NCBI RefSeq assembly: GCF_047730165.1
Contig: NZ_CP159834.1
Coordinates: forward strand, 1,550,001-1,614,000
DNA length: 64,000 nt
Origin: Patiriisocius sp047730165
GTDB lineage: Bacteria; Bacteroidota; Bacteroidia; Flavobacteriales; Flavobacteriaceae
Direction: 5' to 3'
The notes under the pieces are model-generated. The model was not told the origin of the DNA and did no database searches. It saw only the letters and a list, made by a program, of their open reading frames with translations. How positions within the stretch are numbered: the first letter of the stretch is position 1; every line of letters begins with the position of its first letter. Below, piece after piece: positions 54,489 to 63,036 of this stretch. A program made the position numbers and the translations under genes.

Positions 54489-55597
54489 AGTTTCTCATCA
54501 TCACACACGCATCACATATCTTGGTAAATGACCAAGTGTATTCTTATGCGCCATATGTGCGGGAGATGGATTTATGGAATGCACTTGTTGATGAGGTGTG
54601 TGTGGTCGCTCCAGTTTCAATCGCGGCAGTAACTAAAATCGACTTAGCCTATAAAAAAAATCCTCGAGTAAAGAAAATCTCCGAATTAGCATTTATTACT
54701 TTGGGCAATGGTATTAAATCACTCATTAATTTGCCGATAATCTTTTGGATACTATTTATTGAAATGCGCCGGGCAGATCACATTCATTTAAGATGTCCGG
54801 GTACTATAGGCTTGGTGGGATGTATCGTACAAGTGCTATTTCCGAAGAAAAAGAAAACAGCAAAATACGCCGGAAATTGGGATCCCAAAGCGAAGCAGCC
54901 CCTAAGCTACAAATTGCAAAAATGGATTTTGAGCAATACGTTTTTAACCAAGAATATGCAGGTGTTAGTGTACGGGGAATGGGAAGGACAATCAAAAAAT
55001 ATAAAATCTTTTTTCACCGCATCTTACTGGAATACGGAAAAGAGCCCGGTTCCTAATAAAACTTTTTCTACACCCTATACATTTTTATTTGTAGGTAGTT
55101 TGGTAGCAGGGAAGCGCCCTTTATACGCAATACAACTGGTAGAAAAATTAGTTAAGAACGGAATCCCTGCCTCTTTAACTTTTTACGGAGATGGTGTGTT
55201 GCGACAAGAATTAGAACTGTATGTCGCTGAAAATGGCCTAAATGAAATCATAGTATTTAAAGGAAATCAAGCTGCCAAAGAAGTTAAAAAAGGCTATCAG
55301 GAAGCACATTTTTTATTGTTAGCCTCTAAGTCTGAAGGTTGGCCAAAGGTAGTGGTAGAAGCCATGTTCTGGGGAGCGATACCGGTAAGCACGGCTGTTT
55401 CTTGCGTACCGTGGATGCTGGATCACGGGGCAAGAGGTTTGTTGCTAACATTAGATCAAGATCAAGATATGGAACTTCTTATTTCGTTATTGGAAAATAA
55501 ACCAGAGTTGCAAAAAATGAGTGCGGCCGCCCTAATTTGGTCTAGACAATATACACTGGATACTTTTGAACAAGAAATAAGTAACTTGCTACAATGA
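54485..55597 (+). CDS. Glycosyltransferase, family 4-like
   Basis: A 370-residue GT-B enzyme that starts at a GTG inside the preceding stop (GTGA overlap). The N-terminal part (LIITHASHILVNDQVYSYAPY) carries a hydrophobic segment near residues 78-92 that may dock to the membrane. The donor domain begins with YTFLFVGSLVAGKRPLYAIQ (about 198) and has LASKSEGWPKVVVEAMFWG. Similar proteins work in exopolysaccharide loci. Donor unknown. Confidence 0.85.
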   Translation: MKFLIITHASHILVNDQVYSYAPYVREMDLWNALVDEVCVVAPVSIAAVTKIDLAYKKNPRVKKISELAFITLGNGIKSLINLPIIFWILFIEMRRADHIHLRCPGTIGLVGCIVQVLFPKKKKTAKYAGNWDPKAKQPLSYKLQKWILSNTFLTKNMQVLVYGEWEGQSKNIKSFFTASYWNTEKSPVPNKTFSTPYTFLFVGSLVAGKRPLYAIQLVEKLVKNGIPASLTFYGDGVLRQELELYVAENGLNEIIVFKGNQAAKEVKKGYQEAHFLLLASKSEGWPKVVVEAMFWGAIPVSTAVSCVPWMLDHGARGLLLTLDQDQDMELLISLLENKPELQKMSAAALIWSRQYTLDTFEQEISNLLQ

Positions 55598-56646
55598 GAG
55601 TGCTTCAACTAATAGATAGTTTACATCCAGGAGGAGCAGAACGGATGGCAGTGACTTTGGCAAATGCTTTGCACACTAAAATAGAAGGTTCCTATATTTG
55701 CGTCACTCGCGAGGAGGGTGCTTTAAAGAAAGAGTTAGACGTATCAATACCCTATATTTTCTTAGAGAAGAAAGGGAAAGTAGCTATTAATGCCCTTAGA
55801 CGACTTAGAGCATTTTGCATAGATAATGACATCACTCACGTGCACGCTCACGGAACATCTTTTTTTATAGCTACACAGCTAAAAATGGTATTGCCTAAGA
55901 TTAAACTGGTTTGGCATGAGCATTATGGCAGCAGAATTACAAGCACAGGAAATCAACATAAAGTACTTCGGTTCTGTTCTGGTTATTTTGATCAAATTAT
56001 CGCAGTAACCCCAGAACTTAAAACATGGAGCGAACAACATTTGAAGTGCAGTGATGTGATGTATATTCCAAATTTTGTCGATGTATCGGTATACAATTCT
56101 GTAAACCAACGAAACAATAGCATTATCTGTGTTGCAAATTTGAAACAACCTAAAAACCATCTGTATTTACTCAAAGCATTTGCATTGTTACTAGAAGAAT
56201 TTCCAAAATGGGAATTAGTGCTGGTCGGGAAGATTTTTAACGATACCTATTATAAAATGTTAAAAGATTTTGTGGCAGCAAATGGATTAATAGAAAAAGT
56301 TTCATTTTTAGGAGATAAATCTGATGTGAAGAAAGAATTACTTTCTTCAAAAATAGGTGTGCTATCATCGAGTTATGAAGGGCTTCCCTTAGCATTGTTA
56401 GAATATGGTGCGGCTGGATTAGTTCCTGTAACAACAGATGTTGGATTTTGTAAAGATGTTATTAGTACTTTTGGAAAAGTAGCGCCTTTAGATGACGAAA
56501 CTTCGTTTAAAAATTTATTAAAAGCATATATGCTTGATGATGATAAAAGGCAGGATGATGCGAAGAGATTCAAGAATCACGTACTGAAAAAATATAGCGT
56601 CGCGGCTGTAATACCGCAATTCATAGAATTATATAAAAACAATTAA
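55594..56646 (+). CDS. Glycosyltransferase, family 4-like
   Basis: A 350-residue GT4 enzyme with textbook motifs: LQLIDSLHPGGAERMAVTLA at the N-terminus, THVHAHGTSFFIA, LVWHEHYG, ICVANLKQPKNHLYLLKAF at the donor-domain start (about 172), and LSSSYEGLPLALLEYGAAG. Retaining transfer of a nucleotide sugar is expected. ATGA overlap with the previous gene. The following 50 bases before the polymerase gene hold no recognisable signal. Confidence 0.92.
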   Translation: MRVLQLIDSLHPGGAERMAVTLANALHTKIEGSYICVTREEGALKKELDVSIPYIFLEKKGKVAINALRRLRAFCIDNDITHVHAHGTSFFIATQLKMVLPKIKLVWHEHYGSRITSTGNQHKVLRFCSGYFDQIIAVTPELKTWSEQHLKCSDVMYIPNFVDVSVYNSVNQRNNSIICVANLKQPKNHLYLLKAFALLLEEFPKWELVLVGKIFNDTYYKMLKDFVAANGLIEKVSFLGDKSDVKKELLSSKIGVLSSSYEGLPLALLEYGAAGLVPVTTDVGFCKDVISTFGKVAPLDDETSFKNLLKAYMLDDDKRQDDAKRFKNHVLKKYSVAAVIPQFIELYKNN

Positions 56647-56696
56647 TTATCAAGATTTACCAGAACAGATCGTACCTTTTCTTTATAGCCCTTCAT

Positions 56697-58004
56697 ATGT
56701 TGATGGGCTTTGTGGGTTACCTGTTTAGGGGTTCGGTGAAGCTGATTTTTTTAGGGGCGCTGGTCTATCTACTCTATTTAACAATTAAAAATCGCAATAG
56801 AAATCACGAAGTATTGATCGCGGCCTCCTATGTGATTGGCTTTGAGGTTTTTTCGAGAATGACGGGTGGCGTTGGATTCTCTTATGAGTTTGCCAAGTTT
56901 GCAGTAATAGGTTTTCTGTTAGTGGGGATGTTTTATAGGGGCTTTAATACAAGGTCTTGGCCTTACGTTGTATATGTTTTTTTACTGATGCCCGCAGTTC
57001 TTGTAACCGCGGCATTAATACATTATGGCACTACTTTTTTAAGCACGGTAACTTTCAATCTAAGCGGTCCAGTATGTCTGGGTGTGAGTGCCTTATATTG
57101 TTATGATCGCAAAATCACTAGAAAAAGTTTTCACGAAATTTTAAATGCCTGCCTGTATCCTATAGTGGCAATGACAGTATATTTATATTTTTTCACTCCA
57201 GATATTAGAGACGTACTTACGGGCACACAATCTAATTATGAAGCTTCTGGTGGTTTTGGTCCTAATCAGGTTGCTACTGTCTTAGGGTTAGGTATGTTCT
57301 TGTTGTTTGCTCGATTGTTCTTGTTTAAAAATAAGCTCATACAGCTAGTAGACTTAAGCCTTATTGGCTTGTTAGGATATAGAGCGTTTGTAACATTTAG
57401 CAGAGGAGGAGTGATTGTAGCATTAGTCTGTGCATCTGTTTTTCTAATTATTTACTTTAGGCAAGTAGGCACAAAGGAGCGCTTTTATGTGCTCACGAAA
57501 GTTGGGATTGTAGCAGGAGTCTGCATTTTCACCTGGCTGATTACCTCTGTTTTTACTTCGGGACTTATTGATAAAAGGTATGCAAATCAAGATGCAGCTG
57601 GGCGAGAGAAAGCAGATGTAAGTACAGGAAGAAGACAACTAATAGCAGGAGAGCTTGAGGCTTTTAAGGATAGCCCATTTATAGGGATAGGAGTAGGAAG
57701 GTCTAAAGAGGTTCACCAAGAAAAATTAGGATATATTTCTACCACTCATAATGAGGTAAGTAGAATGTTATCTGAACATGGTATTCTTGGCATCTTTGCT
57801 TTAGGTATTTTATTATTGACACCACTTGTGCTCAGATCTAGAAATCGAAGCAATCTTTATTTATTTTCGTTTTTGGCCTTTTGGTTTTTAACAATTAACC
57901 ACAGTTCGATGCGTATTGCGGCCCCTGCATTTATTTATGGGCTCTCTGTTTTATCTATCTCTAATGAAAGAAAAGAAGAAGACACTCTTATACATAGGGA
58001 ATAA
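56697..58004 (+). CDS. O-antigen polymerase/ligase-like membrane protein (Wzy-like)
   Basis: A 435-residue polytopic protein with about 10-12 membrane spans and one large loop (about residues 290-360; GLIDKRYANQDAAGREKADV, then GRRQLIAGELEAFKDSPFIG and VGRSKEVHQEKLGYISTTHN). GxGVGR-like and THNEVSRMLSEHGILG motifs are typical of O-antigen polymerases and ligases of the Wzy_C/WaaL superfamily. In this locus polymerisation of repeat units is more likely than ligation. Its 3' end overlaps the next gene by 41 bases. Confidence 0.85.
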   Translation: MLMGFVGYLFRGSVKLIFLGALVYLLYLTIKNRNRNHEVLIAASYVIGFEVFSRMTGGVGFSYEFAKFAVIGFLLVGMFYRGFNTRSWPYVVYVFLLMPAVLVTAALIHYGTTFLSTVTFNLSGPVCLGVSALYCYDRKITRKSFHEILNACLYPIVAMTVYLYFFTPDIRDVLTGTQSNYEASGGFGPNQVATVLGLGMFLLFARLFLFKNKLIQLVDLSLIGLLGYRAFVTFSRGGVIVALVCASVFLIIYFRQVGTKERFYVLTKVGIVAGVCIFTWLITSVFTSGLIDKRYANQDAAGREKADVSTGRRQLIAGELEAFKDSPFIGIGVGRSKEVHQEKLGYISTTHNEVSRMLSEHGILGIFALGILLLTPLVLRSRNRSNLYLFSFLAFWFLTINHSSMRIAAPAFIYGLSVLSISNERKEEDTLIHRE

Positions 58005-58989
58005 GCTTGCCAATAAAGGAGGCACGCCCACGGTGATCGATACGCTATCTGAGCAATTAATAGCGGATGGATACGTGGTGATTACCGCTTCAGATAAAAA
58101 GAATAAAGCGCATCGTTTATTAGAAATGGTCGCCACATTTTTTCGTGTACGCCATAGAGTTAATGCAGTCCTTATTGATACATACAGCACGAAAAATTTC
58201 TATTTTGCTATTCTCATTGGTTCCTTGTGTAGAACATATAATATTCCCTATTTTCCTATTCTTCACGGCGGAAATTTGCCACAACGAATAGCGCTACATC
58301 CAAGAAAGAGTGTTAAGTACTTTGGAGGGGCACGCTTGAATATTGCACCATCATATTATCTATTAAAAGCTTTCGAGGCAGAAGGGTTTACTAATCTTGA
58401 ATATATTCCTAATGCCATTGAAGTAGAGAAATATCCCTTTAAGCCTCGCAAAAAAGTACAGCCTAATTTGTTGTGGGTGCGGTCTTTTTCTGAAATTTAT
58501 AATCCTTTGCTTGCGCTTGAGGTTTTAGAACAATTAATTCATAATGGGCATAAGGCTAGTCTCTGTATGGTAGGCCCAGAAAAGGATGGCAGTCTGGCAA
58601 AATGTAAAGAAGTGGCGGCTCGTAAATCACTGCCTGTTACTTTTACAGGATTACTATCAAAAGAAAGCTGGATTGAATTATCTACCGAATCGGATGTTTT
58701 TATAAACACCACAAACTTTGATAATCTCCCCGTGAGTATAATTGAAGCCATGGCGCTTGGTTTTCCTATTGTTTCTACTAATGTAGGTGGATTGCCTTAT
58801 TTAATCGAGAATGAAGTAGATGGGTTTTTAGTGCCGCCAGAAAACGCAGAAGCTATGGTGAATGCCATAGAATTACTATGCGTTGACCAGAATATTTCTG
58901 AAGCGATGTCTCAGGCTGCAAAATTAAAGGTAGAAAACTACAACTGGTCGAATATCAGGGAGTCTTGGCAAAAAGTATTGAATTTCTAA
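57964..58989 (+). CDS. Glycosyltransferase, family 4-like
   Basis: About 341 residues from the ATG at 57964 (MKEKKKTLLYIGNKLANKGG). A more upstream start at 57916 would lie deeper in the polymerase gene and add a hydrophobic stretch alien to the family. The donor domain starts at LLWVRSFSEIYNPLLALEVL (about 170), and NTTNFDNLPVSIIEAMALGF is the E-x7-E region, with NVGGLPYLIENEVDGFLV. A standard GT4 transferase; donor unknown. It overlaps the wzy-like gene by 41 bases. Confidence 0.9.
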   Translation: MKEKKKTLLYIGNKLANKGGTPTVIDTLSEQLIADGYVVITASDKKNKAHRLLEMVATFFRVRHRVNAVLIDTYSTKNFYFAILIGSLCRTYNIPYFPILHGGNLPQRIALHPRKSVKYFGGARLNIAPSYYLLKAFEAEGFTNLEYIPNAIEVEKYPFKPRKKVQPNLLWVRSFSEIYNPLLALEVLEQLIHNGHKASLCMVGPEKDGSLAKCKEVAARKSLPVTFTGLLSKESWIELSTESDVFINTTNFDNLPVSIIEAMALGFPIVSTNVGGLPYLIENEVDGFLVPPENAEAMVNAIELLCVDQNISEAMSQAAKLKVENYNWSNIRESWQKVLNF

Positions 58990-59029
58990 GTTTAAATCAC
59001 TTATTTTTACTCTGATTAACACATTTTAA

Positions 59030-60427
59030 ATGCCTGCAAATAAAACCAGCATCCACTTTGATATCTCAGAGCGGAAAGTATTATTACGATTAATTGATAT
59101 TGCGGTCGTGCTTGCTATGCTTTATATGGTGAGTCAGCTTTTTAATTTTGACTATTTTAAAATTAATGCTGTTCACTGGGTTTGGTCAATCGTACTTGGG
59201 ATTTACCTCACCATTTTTGCTACCATTTTTGAATTATATAATTTACAAAAGGCTGGGAAATTTGAGGTCACGATCCAGAATATAATCTTGACAACTTCGG
59301 TTACGGTGTTGTTTTATCTCTTGACTCCTTTTTTCACTCCAGAGCTTCCAGAAAATCGTTTGCAGATAGTGTATTTCTACATTTCTATAAACTTGTCACT
59401 CATCTTATGGCGCTATGTTTATGTCACGTTTGTGTCTGCGGCACGATTTAATAAACGCGTTTTACTAATTGCAGATGGACCAGAAATAGAACGCATTATT
59501 GACTCGCTAGAAGCCTCAGATCCAAATTATAAAGTAGTTGGTTATGTGAAATCTGGTGAGAACAACTATACTGGTCAGCACCGAGTTTCATTACTAGAAT
59601 TTAAGAATAGCGAATTATTTGATCTCGTAAAAGAGCATACCATTTCTGAAGTGGTGGTTGCGGCGCCTGCCTATGAAGGGATTACATTGCCTCTCTATAA
59701 CCAGTTGTTGCATATGCTAGAATCTGGGGTGTCTATTAGGGAATATACGCAAGTGTATGAAGATATAAATAGACGCGTTCCCGTACAGCAAATAGATCAA
59801 GACTTTTATAAGTTTTTCCCGTTTAGCAGGAGCAACCAGAATAAACTCTATTTGTTCTTTCATAGAGGATTAGATCTTTTCTTGTCTGTGATAGGCTTAG
59901 TTTTAGGCTTGTTGTTGTCACCCATTGTTTTTATTGGAAACATAATAGGTAACAGAGGTCCATTGTTTTATACCCAAGAACGTGTGGGGAAAAATGGCAT
60001 TCCATTTAAGATATTTAAATTAAGAAGCATGGTGGTAGATGCAGAGAAGACAGGAGCACAATTTGCTCAAAAGGGTGATATTCGGGTGACAAAGTTTGGT
60101 CGGTTTTTAAGAAATACGCGTCTTGACGAAATTCCACAATTCTTAAATGTGATTAAAGGCGAAATGAGTATTATAGGACCGCGTCCAGAACGAACTGTTT
60201 TTGTGAATGAACTCTCTAAAAAAATACCTTTCTACGAAGTGAGACACTTAGTGAAACCTGGTGTTACAGGATGGGCTCAAGTAAATGCAGATTATGGCTC
60301 TACAGATGCAGATGCTTTAAGGAAGCTTCAGTTTGATTTGTATTATATCAAGCATCGAAGTTTTTTTCTTGATATTAGTATTATAGTAAAGACGCTGAGC
60401 ACGATTATCTTTTATCGAGGGCAGTAA
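59030..60427 (+). CDS. Polyprenyl-phosphate sugar-1-phosphate transferase (WcaJ/WbaP-like initiator)
   Basis: A 465-residue membrane enzyme that starts a repeat unit by moving a sugar-1-phosphate from a nucleotide sugar to undecaprenyl phosphate. Four membrane spans (about 15-130) are followed by a Rossmann-like domain (about 140-250), a further hydrophobic segment (about 285-305) and the catalytic Bac_transf domain. The latter has FYTQERVGKNGIPFKIFKLR, RNTRLDEIPQFLNVIKGEMS, IIGPRPER and KPGVTGWAQVN. It is the last gene of the locus, with the converging Lnb-like gene ending 29 bases beyond; no hairpin terminator is visible in that gap. Confidence 0.93.
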   Translation: MPANKTSIHFDISERKVLLRLIDIAVVLAMLYMVSQLFNFDYFKINAVHWVWSIVLGIYLTIFATIFELYNLQKAGKFEVTIQNIILTTSVTVLFYLLTPFFTPELPENRLQIVYFYISINLSLILWRYVYVTFVSAARFNKRVLLIADGPEIERIIDSLEASDPNYKVVGYVKSGENNYTGQHRVSLLEFKNSELFDLVKEHTISEVVVAAPAYEGITLPLYNQLLHMLESGVSIREYTQVYEDINRRVPVQQIDQDFYKFFPFSRSNQNKLYLFFHRGLDLFLSVIGLVLGLLLSPIVFIGNIIGNRGPLFYTQERVGKNGIPFKIFKLRSMVVDAEKTGAQFAQKGDIRVTKFGRFLRNTRLDEIPQFLNVIKGEMSIIGPRPERTVFVNELSKKIPFYEVRHLVKPGVTGWAQVNADYGSTDADALRKLQFDLYYIKHRSFFLDISIIVKTLSTIIFYRGQ

Positions 60428-60456
60428 CTAATGAAATTGCATTTTTTTAATTCTTC

Positions 60457-61629
60457 TTATTTCAGAAACCTCCACACATATACATAACGCAAGATCAAGG
60501 CAATAAACAAAGGAATAAGTGTGGGAGCAAATACTTGCACTCCAGAGATCCAATGGATACTTAACAAGCTAAAAAGCACTAATAAAAAGAAGACATACTT
60601 TCTAGACCATCGCGGAGGGCTTTTCTTTAAGAGTGCAAACCCCAAGATAAGATTGAGCGGAAAAGCCCACAACATATTATAATTGTTTGCTGTTGCCGTA
60701 TGATCTGTTGCTGTCCATAGCAAGAATAAAAGTAATCCTGCAAGCCCTGTGATAGATAGTAATGTGAAATCTAAAAACCTACTTCTCGTTTGTTGCTTAT
60801 TGTCTTTATAGGTGGTATATAGAATAAACAATGCAATAAGACTAAAAATAACTAACGGACTCCAAAGAAAACTCAACTCTGTTAAACCTTCTTTTTTAAT
60901 TAGTAATTCATTTTCTTTTAATACTAATGGCACATCAACACCATTGTGGTTTATGGTTGCCTCCTTGGTCGCTTCATATACATAATCTGGTAAGAATTGA
61001 TGTTGTGATGGTGTTGCAGTTCTGTCAATGATACTTCCTAGTGCGATATCGATACCTATGCTTCCCCAAGAATTAGCGTTTAGTTTTTGCTGGATTAACT
61101 GTCTAAAGGTAAATTGTTCTGGTACATAAGCATCAGAAACAGTAAGATCATCTCTTAAAGAGATCTCAAGCACGTCCCTCATTTTTGTCGCGCAGTTGTC
61201 ATAAAAGAAATCATATAAATAAGTGCTGTTTTCTGGTTTGGCATTGTTCTGCAAATAAGTAGCAACCACAATCATTTCTTCTTGTGATAAGTTCAATACT
61301 TGCTCTTTCATCCACCGACCCTGAGATGCGTAATAGTTTTTATAAAGTGCGTACTTGCCAGTATCAAGTTTGTAAATCATTTTCCCCTTTGCAAAATTGA
61401 GGAGAAAATTAGGCGCTTCAAAGTCAAAGACGCCGTAGTTGTAAATCACGTCAATCCCACTTACGGGGTCGTTAATCCTAAAAGCGCTATGCCCAAACTT
61501 TTCCGCCAAATCTGTTCCAGGCCCCATAGTCAGGACGCTAATGCGCGTGTCTTCAGAAAAGGGATACGATTGTCCTTGTGCAGTTACAATGCAGAGTAGA
61601 AGGAATAAAGAATAAAGAAAAGTGCGCAA
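60457..61629 (-). CDS. Lnb-domain (DUF4105) membrane protein
   Basis: A 390-residue protein. A signal peptide (about 1-19) leads a periplasmic DUF4105 domain now named after the Bacteroides lipoprotein N-acyltransferase Lnb. FGHSAFRI (His47) and YDFFYDNCATKMRDVLE (Cys146) fit a Cys/His catalytic pair of NlpC/P60-like type. The C-terminal 130 residues carry four or five membrane spans. By family it would add the N-acyl chain to lipoproteins, but members of the group differ, so this is inference. A clear promoter precedes it, and it is not part of the polysaccharide operon. Confidence 0.78.
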   Translation of the reverse strand: MRTFLYSLFLLLCIVTAQGQSYPFSEDTRISVLTMGPGTDLAEKFGHSAFRINDPVSGIDVIYNYGVFDFEAPNFLLNFAKGKMIYKLDTGKYALYKNYYASQGRWMKEQVLNLSQEEMIVVATYLQNNAKPENSTYLYDFFYDNCATKMRDVLEISLRDDLTVSDAYVPEQFTFRQLIQQKLNANSWGSIGIDIALGSIIDRTATPSQHQFLPDYVYEATKEATINHNGVDVPLVLKENELLIKKEGLTELSFLWSPLVIFSLIALFILYTTYKDNKQQTRSRFLDFTLLSITGLAGLLLFLLWTATDHTATANNYNMLWAFPLNLILGFALLKKSPPRWSRKYVFFLLVLFSLLSIHWISGVQVFAPTLIPLFIALILRYVYVWRFLK

Positions 61630-61652
61630 ATCGTGTGTAATTTTGATTAGTA

Positions 61653-61683
61653 CAAAGGTAACGCTTAGCTAAAAATTTGGCAA
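61653..61683 (-). promoter_or_regulatory. Bacteroidota-type promoter of the Lnb-domain gene
   Basis: On the minus strand TTG (61683-61681) is followed after 20 bases by TACCTTTG (61660-61653). This fits the TTTG-N17-23-TAnnTTTG consensus. It lies 24 bases upstream of the start codon. Confidence 0.75.
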
Positions 61684-61892
61684 TGGTTTGCTAGTTAATA
61701 AAGCAAACGTGTCTATACTATTTCCGAAGTAATGCACATCATTTATTTATTTTAATATTCGACTCGCGTCCCGATAGCTTTTAGAGACATGAGTCACTCT
61801 CTATAACAGACTATGTTAATCTTGTGACAAAATGAAGTCATCTTAATAGAACAGCTACCCGTGCTTCGTACCTTTACGTAAAACAGAATGTT

Positions 61893-62939
61893 ATGAGCGA
61901 AGTAAAGGCATATGCAGCAACAGAAAAGGCAGTAGATTTAGAACAAATTAACATAGAAAGAAGAGAGGTACAAGATGATGATGTAGCAATAGATATTACG
62001 TATTGTGGCGTTTGTCATAGTGATATTCATCAAGTAGCGAATGACTGGGGAGGGTCTAAATATCCTTTAGTGCCTGGCCATGAAATTATAGGTAAAGTAA
62101 CTAAAATAGGAAAGAACGTTTCTAAATTTAAATTGGGAGATTTAGTAGGAGTAGGGTGTATGGTTGATTCTTGCCAGACTTGCGAACCTTGTAAAAATGA
62201 CCTTGAGCAGTTTTGTGAGCAGGGAATGACGGCAACGTATAACAGTGTAGACAAACATTTAGGAGGTCAGACTTTAGGAGGGTATTCGCAGAAAATCGTA
62301 GTGAATAAGGAATTTGTTTTGAGCATTCCAAAAAATTTAGATGTAAAAGCAGTAGCGCCTTTATTGTGTGCAGGTATCACCACATACTCTCCATTAAACC
62401 AATGGAATGTTAAGAAGGGTGATAAAGTAGGCGTAATTGGTTTAGGAGGTCTAGGCCATATGGGAATAAAGTTTTCTCACGCGATGGGAGCAGAGACGGT
62501 AATGATTACTACTTCAGAAGGGAAAAGTAAGGATGCTAAAAAACTAGGAGCGGATGCGGTGCTGATTTCAAAAGATAAAGATGCAATGAAAGAACATAAA
62601 GGTAGTTTTGACTTTTTATTAAACACAATTCCTGTTGGTCACGATGCAAATCCATATATACAGTTACTAAAAATTGATGGAACGATGGTTTTTGTAGGTG
62701 CTATAGAGCCGCTAGATCCTATTCACGGTGGAAATCTTATCATGGGAAGAAAAAGACTCGCAGGTTCGTTAATAGGCGGAATCAAAGAAACTCAAGAAAT
62801 GCTAGATTTTTGCGGAGAGCACAATATTGTGAGTGACGTAGAAATGATTAAAATGGAAGAAATAAACACAGCATTTAACAGAGTTAAAGCGAATGATGTG
62901 AAATACCGTTTTGTAATTGAAATGGAGTCACTGAGTTAG
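61893..62939 (+). CDS. Zinc-dependent NAD(P) alcohol dehydrogenase (cinnamyl-alcohol-dehydrogenase type)
   Basis: A 348-residue medium-chain dehydrogenase. Catalytic zinc ligands are in YCGVCHSDIH and PGHEIIG; the structural zinc Cys cluster is in CMVDSCQTCEPCKNDLEQFC. The cofactor site is GVIGLGGLGHMGIKF (about residue 180), and ITTSEGKSKDAKKLGAD follows. The overall pattern resembles YahK/AdhC-type broad aldehyde reductases. Physiological substrate unknown. A near-consensus TACCTTTA at 61869-61876 may be its -7 element, without a clear -33 partner. Single-gene transcript ending at the hairpin at 62965. Confidence 0.92.
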   Translation: MSEVKAYAATEKAVDLEQINIERREVQDDDVAIDITYCGVCHSDIHQVANDWGGSKYPLVPGHEIIGKVTKIGKNVSKFKLGDLVGVGCMVDSCQTCEPCKNDLEQFCEQGMTATYNSVDKHLGGQTLGGYSQKIVVNKEFVLSIPKNLDVKAVAPLLCAGITTYSPLNQWNVKKGDKVGVIGLGGLGHMGIKFSHAMGAETVMITTSEGKSKDAKKLGADAVLISKDKDAMKEHKGSFDFLLNTIPVGHDANPYIQLLKIDGTMVFVGAIEPLDPIHGGNLIMGRKRLAGSLIGGIKETQEMLDFCGEHNIVSDVEMIKMEEINTAFNRVKANDVKYRFVIEMESLS

Positions 62940-62964
62940 TAGGATTCAGTTTTATTAATAGTTG

Positions 62965-62999
62965 AAAGCGCATTATCTGAAGAGATAATGCGCTTTTTT
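62965..62999 (+). terminator. Rho-independent terminator of the alcohol dehydrogenase gene
   Basis: A perfect 14-bp stem (62965-62978 with 62983-62996) with a GAAG loop, followed by T's to 62999. It is largely symmetric and could also stop minus-strand transcripts from the PorV-like gene. Confidence 0.85.
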
Positions 63000-63004
63000 C
63001 AAAT

Positions 63005-63032
63005 TTGCCTATTGCCTATTGCCTATTGCCTA
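63005..63032. repeat. Four tandem copies of a 7-bp unit (TTGCCTA)
   Basis: TTGCCTA is repeated four times without interruption between the terminator and the 3' end of the PorV-like gene. It ends 4 bases before the stop codon of that minus-strand gene, so a change in copy number would not alter a protein. Confidence 0.85.
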
Positions 63033-63036
63033 TCGC

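Larger units (their letters stand above)
20067..60427 (+). other. Surface-polysaccharide (capsule/O-antigen) biosynthesis locus
   Basis: All 35 genes in this 40-kb stretch lie on one strand. Most are separated by under 100 bases, and many overlap by 1-41 bases. The locus is bounded by export genes (OPX lipoprotein and Wzc-like kinase) on the left and the initiating sugar transferase on the right. Sugar-nucleotide synthesis, glycosyl transfer, decoration (sulfate, methyl, amide) and polymerisation genes lie between. The one long gap (25612-26057) carries a gene relic. No strong internal terminator was seen. Confidence 0.85.

Noticed and set aside
57916..57963. Extended start for the GT4 gene inside the polymerase gene
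   Set aside because: It adds 16 residues that read as another frame of the polymerase. The ATG at 57964 gives the normal family N-terminus.
60428..60456. Terminator between the convergent sugar transferase and Lnb-domain genes
   Set aside because: Only a short T run is present without a stem-loop, so I do not call a terminator here.
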